Part shown: one piece after another, positions 12,601-23,518 of the stretch
Numbering within the stretch: the stretch's first letter is position 1
Layout of the letters: each line of letters starts with the position of its first letter
NCBI GenBank assembly: GCA_930367215.1
Contig: OV884060.1
Coordinates: 173,921,253 to 173,985,252 of the forward strand
DNA: 64,000 nucleotides
Reading direction: 5' to 3'
DNA from: Pollenia angustigena
Lineage: Eukaryota; Arthropoda; Insecta; Diptera; Polleniidae
Notes under the pieces: model-generated
Database searches by the model: none
Told to the model about the DNA's origin: nothing
The model's input: the letters and a program-made list of their open reading frames with translations, nothing else
Made by a program: the position numbers and the translations under genes

Positions 12601-12686
12601 GCCCTCTGAGGAGATTGAGTGGTTGCAATCGAAACATGTCAGGGTAACCTGTCCGTAAACACCTTGGTTCGAGCCCAGATTGAGTC
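12601..12686 (+). other. tRNA-like segment in right foldback arm
   Basis: The plus-strand counterpart of 12142-12227, with A-box-like GAGTGGTTGCAATCG and B-box-like GGTTCGAGCCC at about 12666. It differs from the left arm by a T for G just upstream of the B box. The long stretch between the boxes, with a CAGG/CCTG hairpin, recalls a class II (Ser or Leu) tRNA. No acceptor stem is evident. Confidence 0.5.
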
Positions 12687-13246
12687 AAGAATGAAAAATT
12701 ATCAGTAAATTTTAATTGATTTTCATGTTGTAAAATTCCTTTCTTCATAAAAATAATTTAATGAAAATTAAATTTAATGAACTTAAGCCTAATTAAAAAT
12801 ATAAAAAATTTGGATTAAAAACCATAAATAGTTCAATAAAATAACCACAATACTAATATTTTTTTAATTTCTTTAAACTTTTTTTTTATGGGAATTTATC
12901 TTTAAATTGTTTAACCGTTTGCATATAAAATAAACGACACAACTGATTCAATATTATTAGAGTAAACATAGTTTAATTGCATCTTCAACATAATATGATA
13001 AATGTATAGAAAGTTATCATGTCATGGCTATTAAATATCATGATATGGTTGTGAGTAATATAATATATTTTGAAAGTTATCGTAATTTAGTTGTTAGAAA
13101 AATAATTATTTTTCGGTCAACAATACTCAAATTTATAATTGCGATAAACATTAATATGTTTACAGTAACTATAATATTGTTGATATTAAATAAAAATAAA
13201 AACTTTTTGTGTACGACAACAATATATTGTTACAATAAACATAGTA

Positions 13247-13500
13247 TGAAAATTAAAAAAAGGACCAGTTAAAGAACGAAAACGTACCAAATAGATCCCT
13301 TTAAAGATTCACATTTACTCAGGATCTTGCATGTTTAATTTTGAGTTTTAAGTCCAATACCAACGTAAATTCAAAAAAAGTAACAGTTAAAGACGTACCA
13401 AAAAGTTCCGCATTGAGTCTTATCACTCTGGATATTGCATGTTGAGTTTAATGTTTCTAGGTCCAATATTAACGGTAATTAAGTACACACCCTTCACCCA
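13247..13500 (+). repeat. 116-bp-type tandem units inside element A
   Basis: Two degraded units carry GGACCAGTTAAAGAACGAAA, TTTACTCAGGATCTTGCATG and TAGGTCCAATATTAACGG. They belong to the same family, on the same strand, as the array at 4091-6345. Copy B retains about twice as much at 35870-36380, and A lacks about 450 bp just upstream. Confidence 0.85.
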
Positions 13501-14189
13501 TAATCGTTAGAATTTCAAAAAAGTACCAAGTTTGTATTTGTATTTTTTTAAATAAGTTTCTTAAATATAAAATTTTTTTGGTATTTTATGTTTCTCGGAA
13601 AAAAAGCATTGAAGAATGAAATCGGAAAAAGGCAACAATTGCAAATTCTGAAATTGAAAACATTTACATATAATGGAATATAAAAATTTTTCAAATTTAT
13701 GGGACATAAAACGTGTTTGGTAGAAAAGTTAAAAGTTCATAAATTGACATTTTTTGTATGTGGTCTTTCAACGACAATCAACGAATTTCTTCAGCTCATT
13801 ATTGGTTTAACCCGCCGACCATTTAAGAAAAATTAGTAAGGTATGGGTATATTTATTTTGATTACCCGCTTTCTGAATATTAAGCATTAATTTTGCTCCA
13901 TACCAACTCTGTTGAAGCGTATTAAATATTGTTTGGCATAACGAGCCAGTGCTTGGCAAATGCTGTAGAAGTTAAAGCAAAATAATTTGACAAGAAAATA
14001 CATTTTAATCTTGCTTCGCTTCATTGCCGTAAAAAAGGAGTAGAAGTTAGATAAATTGTCAACATCACAATATACAGCATTAAATATATGTTTGCGGAAC
14101 AAAAAGCTTATTTTGTAGAAATAAATTTTGAAAAGTGGCGTGTGCGGCACAAAATAATAATTTTCACTCTCAATAAAATACATTTTTGC

Positions 14190-14470
14190 AATTATAAGTG
14201 GATTTAGCTATAAATCGCTAAAAACCACACTTTTTGAAATAAAATTAATGAATTATTATAAAACAAACACAATAAATTATAGCTAAATTTTTTTAATAAT
14301 AAGTGCATTTAGCTATAAATCGCTAAAAACAACTCCTTTTGAACTAAAATTATTAAATTATTATAAAACAAACGCAATAAATAATAGCTACATTTTTAAT
14401 TATGAGTGAATTTACCTATAAATCGCTAAAAATCACCCTTTTTAAATAAAATTTAAAGTTAAAAAGTTTG
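14190..14470 (+). repeat. 102-bp-type tandem units inside element A
   Basis: Three units are spaced about 103 bp (ATTTAGCTATAAATCGCT at about 14203 and 14307, and a TTTACCTATAAATCGC variant at about 14411). They are clearly related to the satellite at 1-3903 in sequence, period and strand. Copy B has four units. Confidence 0.88.
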
Positions 14471-16711
14471 TCCTATAAATTTTATTAAAAATCGCTGGGT
14501 TTGATAAGAAAGTAGCTAAATTGGCAGCAGTGTGGAAAGAAACACACAGAGTTGCATATTACCAGCGTTACCATTTGCCATGTAATCTCTATTTTATAAG
14601 TATTTTTAGACGTAAAAATGTTTAAAATTTTTATAAAGATTTTCATAAATAATAATAAACTACAATTTGCAGTATATTAAATGAAAGGATGCAGTGAAGT
14701 TCTTATGAAACAAACCATCTTAGACTCTATGGGTGCTTTATTACTGTAACGTTGTATAATTCTGTTTACTCCTTTAATACTGCATACCTTAACGATCCCA
14801 AATATATTCTTTTAGGTGCTGAAGTATCTAAAGATGATGAAATCGACTGTTATAGTCCTAAACATAACTGAAATTAAGCTCATAGAATAAATTCGAAAAA
14901 TAAAATATGTTGAAAATATAAAATTTTTATAAATATTTCACAATTTTTGGCCCACAGTCCAAAAATTGTATCTATATTATTTTTGTTGTTTCGCCAATGT
15001 AGTTGTTTATAAAAATATATGCAATTAAAATGCATTTAATCCATATTTTCCCAACGTTTCGTGAATGTTATGTTCACTTTATCAAGGGATTCGTAAAAAG
15101 AGAAATTAATTTTTTATTACATTGAACAATAATTTGTTGTAGACAAACATAAAAACACTAAACATGAAAAATTAAATTAAACACAAACTTAAAAATTATA
15201 TCACAGGTTAGTTTTTGCACTATTTTTGGCTCGTAGCTGCCAAACGGTAATCTTCAGAAAAAATATTTCATTCATAATTCCTCATATGCACATAAGTATG
15301 TATATAATTACCGGAAAATGCATTTTCCAGATGTATTTTTGAAAGAAAATTCGTGATATTTATGAAATGCATACAATGTTGCAAAAAGTAAAAACAAGTT
15401 TATTATTCAATTGTTATTTTGACACATACATATTTCAAATTTTTGATAATAACACAGCTGAAAAAGGTAAAATAAGAATTATGATGTTCTAAAGAATTTT
15501 GAATTATATTTAAGAATTAATTTTTTTCTGAATATTACCACAGAATACACAGAACTGTTAAAAGTGACGTGTGAAAAAGGCCCAAAACAGTTGCGAGGGC
15601 AGCTTTCGAAGAGACCGAAAGAGATTTTTGGTAGTGAAGTGGCAATGTGTAAAAACAGACCGCAACAATCAACACAAATGGCGTTATCAAAATAACAAAA
15701 CACAAACCACGTTAAACAAATGCATTAGTTCAACAAACGATGTTTTTTGTGCAAAAAAAATTTATTTAGTAATATTGTTTTGTATTATAATGTTATTTAC
15801 TTACTTAAATATTATTTACTCGTGTTGTGGTGAACTAAAAAGTAAATTTTTACAACAGTTTTGCAAATAAATCTTAACTAAATAAATGTGTGTTCATTGC
15901 GGCAAAGAATATGATGAGCAGAGAAATGCAAAAGGGCAGCTTTCTTAGAAAGAGACAAAAAAAACGCAAAATCGTCCGTCTCGTGACAGTTCTCTTAGTA
16001 TTCTGTGGTATTATTGGTTTCCGAAAAAATTCATGTTTTTTCCAAAAAAAATCAAGTTTTAGACAAAATTTTCAATAGGCCCAAAAACTAGTTCGGCAGA
16101 TAAACTAGGAAAACCCAAATAGGGGTTTGTAAGTTGCGAAAAGTACTTCAAGAAATTCCACACGAGAAGGAGCTTTTATTTTATCTGTTGCATATTTATT
16201 CTTATTATTCTTATAAAAGTAATATTAATAATATTTTCAGTTCCATGATGGCTTTTTACTAAAATAAAAAAGTTATTTTACCCTTTTTAGCTTTTTTTCT
16301 CCTATCGTAATCGTATTTGTTTTGAACTTGAAACACTATTTTAAAGTTTATGTAAAATTGTTTTGAAAAACATTTTTACTTTAAGAAAAGTAACAAGCGT
16401 ACAAAACTTTACACGTTTTGTCCGCCCCGGTCAAAATTTTTTAAAATTTTTACTTCTAACTTTTTTAATTCCAAATTGCTTACTGATTAGAAACATAGCG
16501 CTTTACAAAAAGTACGAATTTGAACCCTGTTTTGCCACTTAAATTTAATTTGTTTGTTTATAAGCTTTTTGATTTATTGTCCTTGTTCTAAATACATACC
16601 ACAAGTTTCAAGCTTGCACAAAATTATTATTAAAAAAATTTGTTCACAAAAAATACAAATTTTTTACATTTTTCTCTTCAAATGTACTATATTTGTATGC
16701 TGTCTCTATGT
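14471..16711. other. Interior of element A, no gene seen
   Basis: AT-rich. The open frames 15479-15703, 15571-15870 and 15890-16078 are short and overlap on opposite strands, and I do not accept them as genes. Copy B matches to about 39090, then lacks about 900 bp (16120-17025 here). Confidence 0.45.
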
Positions 16712-17040
16712 TTAAGGCTAGTATACCCTATTATACTTTGAAATAATACTGTGAAAAACTCAAGTAATATGTAAAAGTCTGATTGTGTGAATGCATGCGT
16801 GACAAAAATGACAAGTATTATAAACAAAATTTTACATTTCTAAGCAATAATACTTTTCATTGGATCAGGGATGCATTTTATTACATGTGTGAGTGTTTAT
16901 ACTTTGTGAGATCGTGTGAACACAAACTGTTATGTTAAATTAGATTACTTGACAGTCGCAACAAAACTTATTAGATTTCTATCTCACAAAGTATTATGGA
17001 ATACGTAAGACTTGTGAGATAGTGTAATCTAGCCTTAAGG
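16712..17040. mobile_element. Possible MITE with TTAAGGCTAG ends
   Basis: The left end TTAAGGCTAGTATACCCTAT and the reverse complement of the right end, TTAAGGCTAGATTACACTAT, match over the first 10 bases and partly beyond. The length is about 330 bp. In copy B only the right-hand end survives (TAATCTAGCC at about 39100). No clear target duplication, so the call is tentative. Confidence 0.5.
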
Positions 17041-17365
17041 AACACAATTGTACCATATAAACGTAGTACTGTACGACGTAGATACGATGCCAAATTAAAA
17101 CGTACAATATTGTTTACAAAGGCACACAATAGCTGGCGCAAATATAAAAGCGTATCTACGACGTAGGTCGCCTTACAGTTAATTCAGGCGTGGGCTTTTA
17201 CGACGTCTCTTTTGGTTTGGTGGCCACGGTTTAGAGAAGAAAGAGGGGTAAAAAAAATACTTGGTAAGTGTTTTTTATGTCTTTTTCTCATATTTCTCTT
17301 TCAACTTATTTTCTTCTTGTTACGTTTTATTCTTTGACTAACTTTGAAATATCAGTTTGAAAATA

Positions 17366-18086
17366 CAGTAAGACCTCGGTTATCAATAGCAACAATTTTT
17401 AGTAGTTTTTTGTGTGTTTCTAGTTAAAATTATTAAGAGATTTTATATACAGATTTACGTAGGCATATAACTTTTTAACAATTTTTTAATAGATAGACAA
17501 TAAAAAACTATAAGGGAACGTATATTTTTTTTTTTTCGCTTAGGTCAAAAAAGTTCACACACCAACCGCGATGAAGTTTTGAAAATTTTTGATTTTCTTT
17601 TTTGCTAAGAAAAATTAATATGTTTATTTAAAACAAAAAATAGCTCAAGTATGAAATGTCATTAATATTTAGAGATGGTAAGAGATTTTTCCGCAAACGA
17701 AAACGTATTTTTAACCTTTAATAACAAAAGAAAAAATAAAAAAGAAAACAAAACACCGTATAAAATTATGAATATTCAATATAGCATTGGTTTAGAAAAA
17801 CCAATTGGTGCGTGAAATTTTTTGAGAAAAATTACAAAAGATTATGATTTTCGTGGTAACTAGGACATGGTTGGCCTCATGGTAATACGCCAAAAAATTG
17901 GTTGTACCCCTAATGTAAATGTTTAAATAATATGAGTAAAAATTTAATTTTTGCAGAACATGCTTCCCAGTAATTTGCAAGAGAATTCGCCTTTTATTTG
18001 ATTTAGTTGATTAAAGACTTTTGTATATTTACTATATAATTGATGTTGCTGGTTAATCGAATGACTGATAATCGAGGCTCTTTCTC
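17366..18086. mobile_element. Possible pogo/Tigger-like remnant in element A
   Basis: The left end CAGTAAGACCTCGGTTATC follows a TA. The right end contains GATAATCGAGGC, a partial inverted match to CCTCGGTTATC. CAGT...CCTCG-type ends are common in pogo-like Tc1/mariner elements. The right terminus is degraded and no transposase remains. The homologous block in copy B is 39442-40193. Confidence 0.35.
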
Positions 18087-19206
18087 AAATAAAAAAAGAT
18101 GTTACTAAAAAGCGCGTCGTGTTACAGCAAATTCAGACGGGGATTTTTACGACGTCGCTTTTTTGACGTGTCTTTTGTTTTGGCTTTCAATGAAATATTT
18201 GGCGTTGCGTTGCGGTTTAGACAATAAAGTCCTAAGAAAAAAAGAAGCCGCAAAAGCGCTCGTATGAATTGTGTGTTAGATATAATTCTACTTCGTACAC
18301 CGGATGCGCCCGCATTGCCATAGAAAAGAAAAATCTAAATTAAATTATTTTAATGTTTTCAAATTGAATATTTGAAAAAAAAAAACATAAACGAAGTACA
18401 AAATAAACAACCATTTCAATTAATTTTTCCACCTGTTTTGTCGACTTTTCTCTTTCCCTAAACCTTTGCGTACCAATTATAAACAAACACGAAGAGGAAA
18501 GTATCCAATTTAGCCTTGGCGTTTTTAAGTTTTAAGCAGTTGAACAACCAAATAAAACATATAAGAAAATTAAATTAAAAAATATATTTTTCTTTTAAAA
18601 AGGAGGATACGATAAACTATTTATTAAAAAAAAAAAACATAAAATAAATCAGCAGATCTTTAAAATGACACATGTCGCTCTTGATCAACAATAGTGTACT
18701 AACCCAAAATTTCAGTTTAAATTAATATTTGGTATAGATTTGGTTACGACAAAATTGTTTAACTTATTTTTTTTTTTAATAATGGAAAAACTTCATCGCA
18801 ACATCTTTATTTTGCTCTGTCCATTAATCATGTGCCTAAAAATTTAAACGTTGTAGGTAAATCCACTCTAGAGAGAATTTTGAAATCAAATTCGGTTAAA
18901 GTTTAAAAAACTTGAAAGGCAAAACTTGATCGTGCAACCCTTAATTAAGGTATGTTGGACAGATAAAATAAGATCGGTCAGTAGCCAAAAATCATCATTA
19001 GATATTTTCATCATTATATCAGCCGTATTCAAAATATAAAATAAGCTTGAAACGTGTTTTAAGGCAAAATGTTCATGCGCTGTAATTCTTTATGAATTCG
19101 GCAGGATATTTTTAAAAACCTTCATTAACTTTAAAACATCGTAAATTAACCTGTAAAAAACAAGGGAAAATTGTTTACAATGGCAACGCTGAAAAATGTA
19201 ACGGTT
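18087..19206. other. Interior of element A, no gene seen
   Basis: AT-rich. A segment near 18105-18165 (TTACAGCAAATTCAGACGGG with TTTTTACGACGTCGCTTTT) is a diverged repeat of one near 17170-17220 (TTACAGTTAATTCAGGCGTG with CTTTTACGACGTCTCTTTT), spaced about 945 bp. It matches copy B throughout. Confidence 0.45.
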
Positions 19207-19320
19207 TGTCCTCGAAGTCACATGTATCTATTTTTTCCCTTTTTTTTCTCGAAGTCACATGTTTATATTTTTTCTCTGTGTCCTCGAAATCACTTGCATA
19301 TATTTTTTACGGAGAAAAAA
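19207..19320 (+). repeat. Short tandem repeat, about 33-35 bp, three units
   Basis: Units of the form GTCCTCGAAGTCACATGT followed by a TATATTTTTT run occur three times. Copy B has the same three units at 41326-41425 with small indels. Confidence 0.8.
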
Positions 19321-19615
19321 AATGGGAAAATATATGAGAGTACTTGGCAATACTACGCAACAAGATTTGTTAAAATTTGTTAAAAAAATACAAAATTAAG
19401 GCATTTAACCCGTATATATAGAAGTTTTAATAGTAATTGATTGATATATAACCACAGTGCAATCAAATAAAGTAAAAAAAAAGAATAAACCAAAAAAATT
19501 AAAATTTGTTGGGAAAAATTGACGTGTCCGGTAAATATGCTCTAGGCATGTAATCATTTGGCGGACTGTTCGCTAAGTATGCAACTGTCCGCCGTTTATG
19601 CGCTAGCTTCAAAAA

Positions 19616-19634
19616 CTGTTCGCTAAATAAACGC

Positions 19635-19640
<6 letters not shown>
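19616..19640 (-). repeat. Right terminal inverted repeat of element A
   Basis: On the minus strand it starts TGCACAGCGTTTATTTAGCG and continues GAACAG, the counterpart of the left end. A second CTGTTCGCTAAGTATGC motif lies about 45 bp inward. Confidence 0.6.

Positions 19641-19696
<56 letters not shown>
19641..19696. repeat. (TA)n tract between element A and an LTR
   Basis: About 27 TA dinucleotides. The same tract is internal to the retrotransposon LTR (23451-23514), so element A sits at that tract. Confidence 0.95.
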
Positions 19697-19698
<2 letters not shown>

Positions 19699-20620
19699 CT
19701 TACCGGATATTCCTCGTTGAATTCAGGCCTGACTTCCGCGAGTCTCCTTTTGTTTGAACAAATTAAGAGTTACACTTTCTTTTTAGGAACTTCCTCTTAA
19801 ATTTTGATTAGTTATACGTATGTATGTATTTATGTAGGTATATTTTGTTAGTGTTTTAATGTTTAAATGTATGTAAAGGTAAAGGTAAGTTAAAAGTAAA
19901 TAATAGAGTAATATTTAACAATAAGGAAGGAAAAAAAAACTAAATCTAAGTCAATCAAATGTGTTAAAAAAAACTAAAATAGATAATCTAATTGTATATT
20001 TGTTAAATAGAAGATTGTACGTCTGGTGTATTAAGAGTTCACTTTTCCCGTTCCGATTAATTGTATACCATTTTAATAAAAGGTTGAACGTCTGGTGTAT
20101 TTCAAGTTAAATTTTTCTCTTCCGATTAATTGTATACCTCAAGGTAACAAAATTTCCGCAACCAATAGTGTTTCTTCCCTTTGTACTTATTCCGTTTGTA
20201 ATACAAAATTTACTGATGGTACGTATAGGGAAACTTAAAAAAAAATTGTCAAACTTAGTCCCGGATAATGGTGTTACGCCTTTAAACACTTTTTATTTCC
20301 CTTTCCGTTTCCTATATTTTCTCTTATAGATTCTTTAATCGCCAAATCCAAAGAATTGTGTAAATTCCCCGTAAAAAAAATTTTAATATGTATAACAATT
20401 GTAGGTTTTATTTTCCTTCTCTAAATATATTTTTATTTTTATTGGAATTTTCCGATTTTATTTTTCCGAACAGAAACCTTTCCTTCTATTTTAAAATTTA
20501 ATGTATAAATCAAAAATTTTTATTTTAATCTATTTCAAAGTTTGATATTTTGAATTAAAACCCTACTTTGTTTAAATAAAATTCTTTAAATGAAGTTAAT
20601 TGATAATAACCGACCTCACA
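19697..20620 (-). repeat. Partial LTR (inner 924 bp) of a truncated gypsy-type copy
   Basis: Nearly identical to 23515-24438 and close to 41803-42726; all three blocks are 924 bp. It ends CCGACCTCACA, which on the element's own strand is the TGTGAGG start of the LTR. The outer part of the LTR is missing here: element A and unrelated sequence lie to the left. Confidence 0.88.
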
Positions 20621-20701
20621 AAACAGATACATCTTCGGCTGTTACCAACTGCGGAAGTGGAACTGTAAAGGTCGCAAAAGTCCAATATGTAAGCAGTCTC
20701 G

Positions 20702-21399
20702 TTATGTCCAAATATCCTTGGAATGGTATATAGTCCTATTTCCACCCTCAACGTCTTGCAACTCGTAGTTAACGTGTCCAATTTTCCGTATAACTGTTGC
20801 CTTCACACCAATGGGAGCCAATTTCGAATTAAAATAGTTAACTTTTGAGCTCTGTGGAAATGTTCTTCTATAAACAGTTTCGCCTTCTTTGAAGTCCTTT
20901 GCTCGAGATCGCAAATTATATGTTCTTACATTATTTTCATATGCCTTCGTCATAAAAGATCCAATTGTGTCACGCAACAGAGTTATTTCGTCTTGTCTCT
21001 CCATCTTAAAGTCGGTTTCCGTTAAAAGTTCTAGATTTTTCAAAAGTTTATAATCCTTTCCGTTTGTCATCATAGTCTGACCAAATGCTACTTCGTATGG
21101 AGTTCTACCAATTGATTGATGCACACTATTTCTTAACGCACAAGTCACGCTATCAATATACAAGTCCCATTTTCGGTGATCTTTACGCACATATGACCGT
21201 AACGCTTCATTGATACAACGATTCACCCGTTCACTGGCATTTGCCTGAGGGCTGTAAACGGCCGTTAAAATATGCTGTACTCCATACGAAACTAAAAATT
21301 TTGTAAAATCACGACATTTAAATTGGGAACCGTTGTCCGAAACTACAACTTCGGGAACGCCAAAACAGTTAAATATGTACATCAATGTACAGTCTTTGG
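20702..21399 (-). pseudogene. Truncated pol: integrase catalytic core and C-terminus (second gypsy-type copy)
   Basis: An open frame of 227 codons covers the end of a Ty3/gypsy polyprotein. It retains the second catalytic Asp (VVSDNGSQF), the Glu region (NASERVNR) and the C-terminal integrase part, which would process and insert element cDNA. It lacks the zinc finger, the first catalytic Asp and everything upstream. Compared with 24520-25287 it differs by very few residues (for example VTCALRNS against VNCALRNS). At about 21380 some 120 bp are deleted. After a further 20 bp or so, the sequence switches to 180-bp satellite within a short shared GGAATTTC-like stretch. The start Met is produced by the deletion. 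Non-functional remnant. Confidence 0.85.
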
Positions 21400-22684
21400 A
21401 ATTTCACTCTAAGTCAAATTTTCAAAAATGTATAAAAATTTTCACAAATACAATTTGGATAAAGTGCTTATAGGTCATTGTAGCTTATAGGTTATTGTAG
21501 CCCTGTCCATAGTCTTCATTTTCCATTAGGTTTGATTCCCTGCGATCGAAGGGTTTGGACACAGTGGCCATATCCCTCACACGGCACTTTCAAGAGAATT
21601 TCACTCTAAGTCAAATTTTCAAAAATGTATAAAAATTTTCACAAATACAATTTGGATAAAGTGCTTATAAGTTATTGTAGCCCTGTCCATAGTCTTCATT
21701 TTCCATTAGGTTTGATTCCCTGCGATCGAAGGGTTTGGACACAGTGGCCATATCCCTCACACAGCACTTTCAAGAGAATTTCACTCTAAGTCAAATTTTC
21801 AAAAATGTATAAAAATTTTCACAAATACAATTTGGATAAAGTGCTTATAGGTTATTGTAGCCCTGTCCATAGTCTTCATTTTACATTAGGTTTGAATACC
21901 TGCGATCGAAGGGTTTGGACACAGTGGCCATATCCCTCACACAGCACTTTCAAGAGAATTTCACTATAAGTCAAATTTTCAAAAATGTATAAAAATTTTC
22001 ACAAATACAATTTGGATAAAGTGCTTATAGGTTATTGTAGCCCTGTCGATAGTCTTCATTTTCCATAAGGTTTGATTCCCTGCGATCGAAGGGTTTGGAC
22101 ACAGTGGCCATATCCCTCACACAGCACTTTCAAGAGAATTTCACTCTAAGTCAAATTTTCAAAAATTTATAAAAATTTTCACAAATACAATTTGGATACA
22201 GTGCTTATAGGTTATTGTAGCTTGTTGGTTATTGTAGCCCTGTCCATAGTCTTCATTTTCCATTAGGTTTGATTCCCTGCGATCGAAGGGTTTGGTCACA
22301 GTGGCCATATCCCTCACACAGCACTTTCAAGAGAATTTCACTCTAAGTCAAATTTTCAAAAATGTATAAAAATTTTCACAAATACAATTTGGATAAAGTG
22401 CTTATAGGTCATTGTAGCTTATAGGTTATTGTAGCCCTGTCCATAGTCTTCATTTTCCATTAGGTTTGATTCCCTGCGATCGAAGGGTTTGGACACAGTG
22501 GCCATATCCCTCACACATCACTTTCAAGAGAATTTCACTCTAAGTCAAATTTTCAAAAATGTATAAAAATGTTCACAAATACAATTTGGATAAAGTGCTT
22601 ATAGGTTATTGTAGCCCTGTCCATAGTCTTCATTTCCATTAGGTTTGATTCCCTGCGATCGAAGGGTTTGGACACAGTGGCCAT
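21400..22684. repeat. 180-bp satellite block S1, left of the gypsy insertion
   Basis: About seven monomers of 180 bp, exact between 21780, 21960 and 22140. Some carry a 17-bp duplication (TTATAGGTTATTGTAGC twice). Conserved blocks are GATTCCCTGCGATCGAAGGG, GGACACAGTGGCCATATCC and TTTCAAGAGAATTTCAC. The last monomer has the diagnostic TCTTCATTTCCATTAGG (two bases short) that elsewhere appears only immediately before LINE pieces. The block stops at CCAT, where the retrotransposon begins. Confidence 0.95.
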
Positions 22685-23443
22685 TGTAACGAACGACCAC
22701 TTAGGGTACTAACTTCCTGCGAACTGCACTACCAAAATATCCGGCCGTGCTCAGGGAAAATGGGGTGGTTCTTGTCCCCAGAAAGTCAGATTCTAATCAT
22801 TACCACAGAATTTTAAAATTAAGGTAGCTACTAATTAAAGTCGAGAACAACTTAAAAAAAACCCAATAATAAATTAAAAGAAATCGCGATGTAAAATTAA
22901 CCTGATAGAGAACTGATGTAACTGTCCTCTTCATTATCTTCACCCTCCCTACCTTGTTCTCTTTAACCTGGATTCTCAGAAAACCCTTTGCTACTCATGT
23001 CTTAACTACCCTTACATTTCGTGGAATAAAAGAACAGTTATTTAACTATCCATCTTTTAGAACAAATCAATTTATTGGACACAAAAGTATTTAATAGAAT
23101 TTAAGTCTAATTTGAATGTCATTATAAAAAAAAAAAACGAAAAAACAATATAAATCAAGGAAATAAAAAAACTATATTTAAAAAAAAAAAAAAAAATGAA
23201 GGATTAAAAGTGTAATTGTATTGTGTTACTACGTATAACAACCAAATCAAAAATTCAAATTTTGAAAACAATTTAAAAATTTAGTTGTTATACGAGGTGC
23301 GTCTTAAAATGTCATAAAAAAAAAAACAAAATTTCTTAATACATTATTTTATACTATTTTTCTTTTTGTACTTGTATTAATTAATCAAAGTGAAATTGAA
23401 AGTTTTTAGTTATTTGTAATATATACATATAATATATAAATAC

Positions 23444-23518
<75 letters not shown>

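Larger units (their letters stand above)
12013..12815. mobile_element. Foldback element with tRNA-like arms, private to copy A
   Basis: A near-perfect inverted repeat: the left arm 12013-12372 starts ATCCAAATTTTTTATATTTT and the right arm 12461-12815 ends with its complement. Only a few mismatches are visible between the arms, including CACCTGGG against CACCTTGG. The arms flank a loop of about 90 bp built from a tandem duplication. Each arm contains a sequence with tRNA-like internal promoter boxes. Copy B (about 35270-35300) lacks the whole block, so it inserted or formed after the copies separated. It could be a foldback transposon or two tRNA-derived SINEs joined head to head. Confidence 0.85.
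6775..19640. mobile_element. Large inverted-repeat element, copy A (about 12.9 kb)
   Basis: A block shared with 30308-41758 at high identity except for private insertions and deletions. Its ends are imperfect inverted repeats: about 19 of 25 terminal positions match between the left end (TGCACAGGGCATATTATGCG in copy B) and the reverse complement of the right end (TGCACAGCGTTTATTTAGCG). GCATATTWRGCGAACAG-type motifs recur near both ends (6783, 6919, 7114 reversed, 19565 and 19615 reversed), as subterminal transposase-binding sites often do. (TA)n lies on both sides. No open frame longer than about 100 codons is present and none resembles a transposase, so this is a decayed or non-autonomous element, or a duplicated segment bounded by such ends. 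It contains several nested elements listed separately. Confidence 0.65.

Noticed and set aside
13887..14183. 98-codon minus-strand frame conserved in both copies (36762-37067)
   Set aside because: The few base differences between the copies mostly change amino acids, as in neutral DNA. No family is recognised and the frame is AT-rich by composition. Survival of both frames fits recent duplication.
6775..19640. Maverick/Polinton or giant Helitron carrying genes
   Set aside because: No polymerase, integrase, capsid or Rep/helicase motif is seen on either strand, and the ends do not match those classes.
21400..22684. CRISPR-like array
   Set aside because: Repeats are 180-bp contiguous monomers with no unique spacers, in an evidently eukaryotic sequence.
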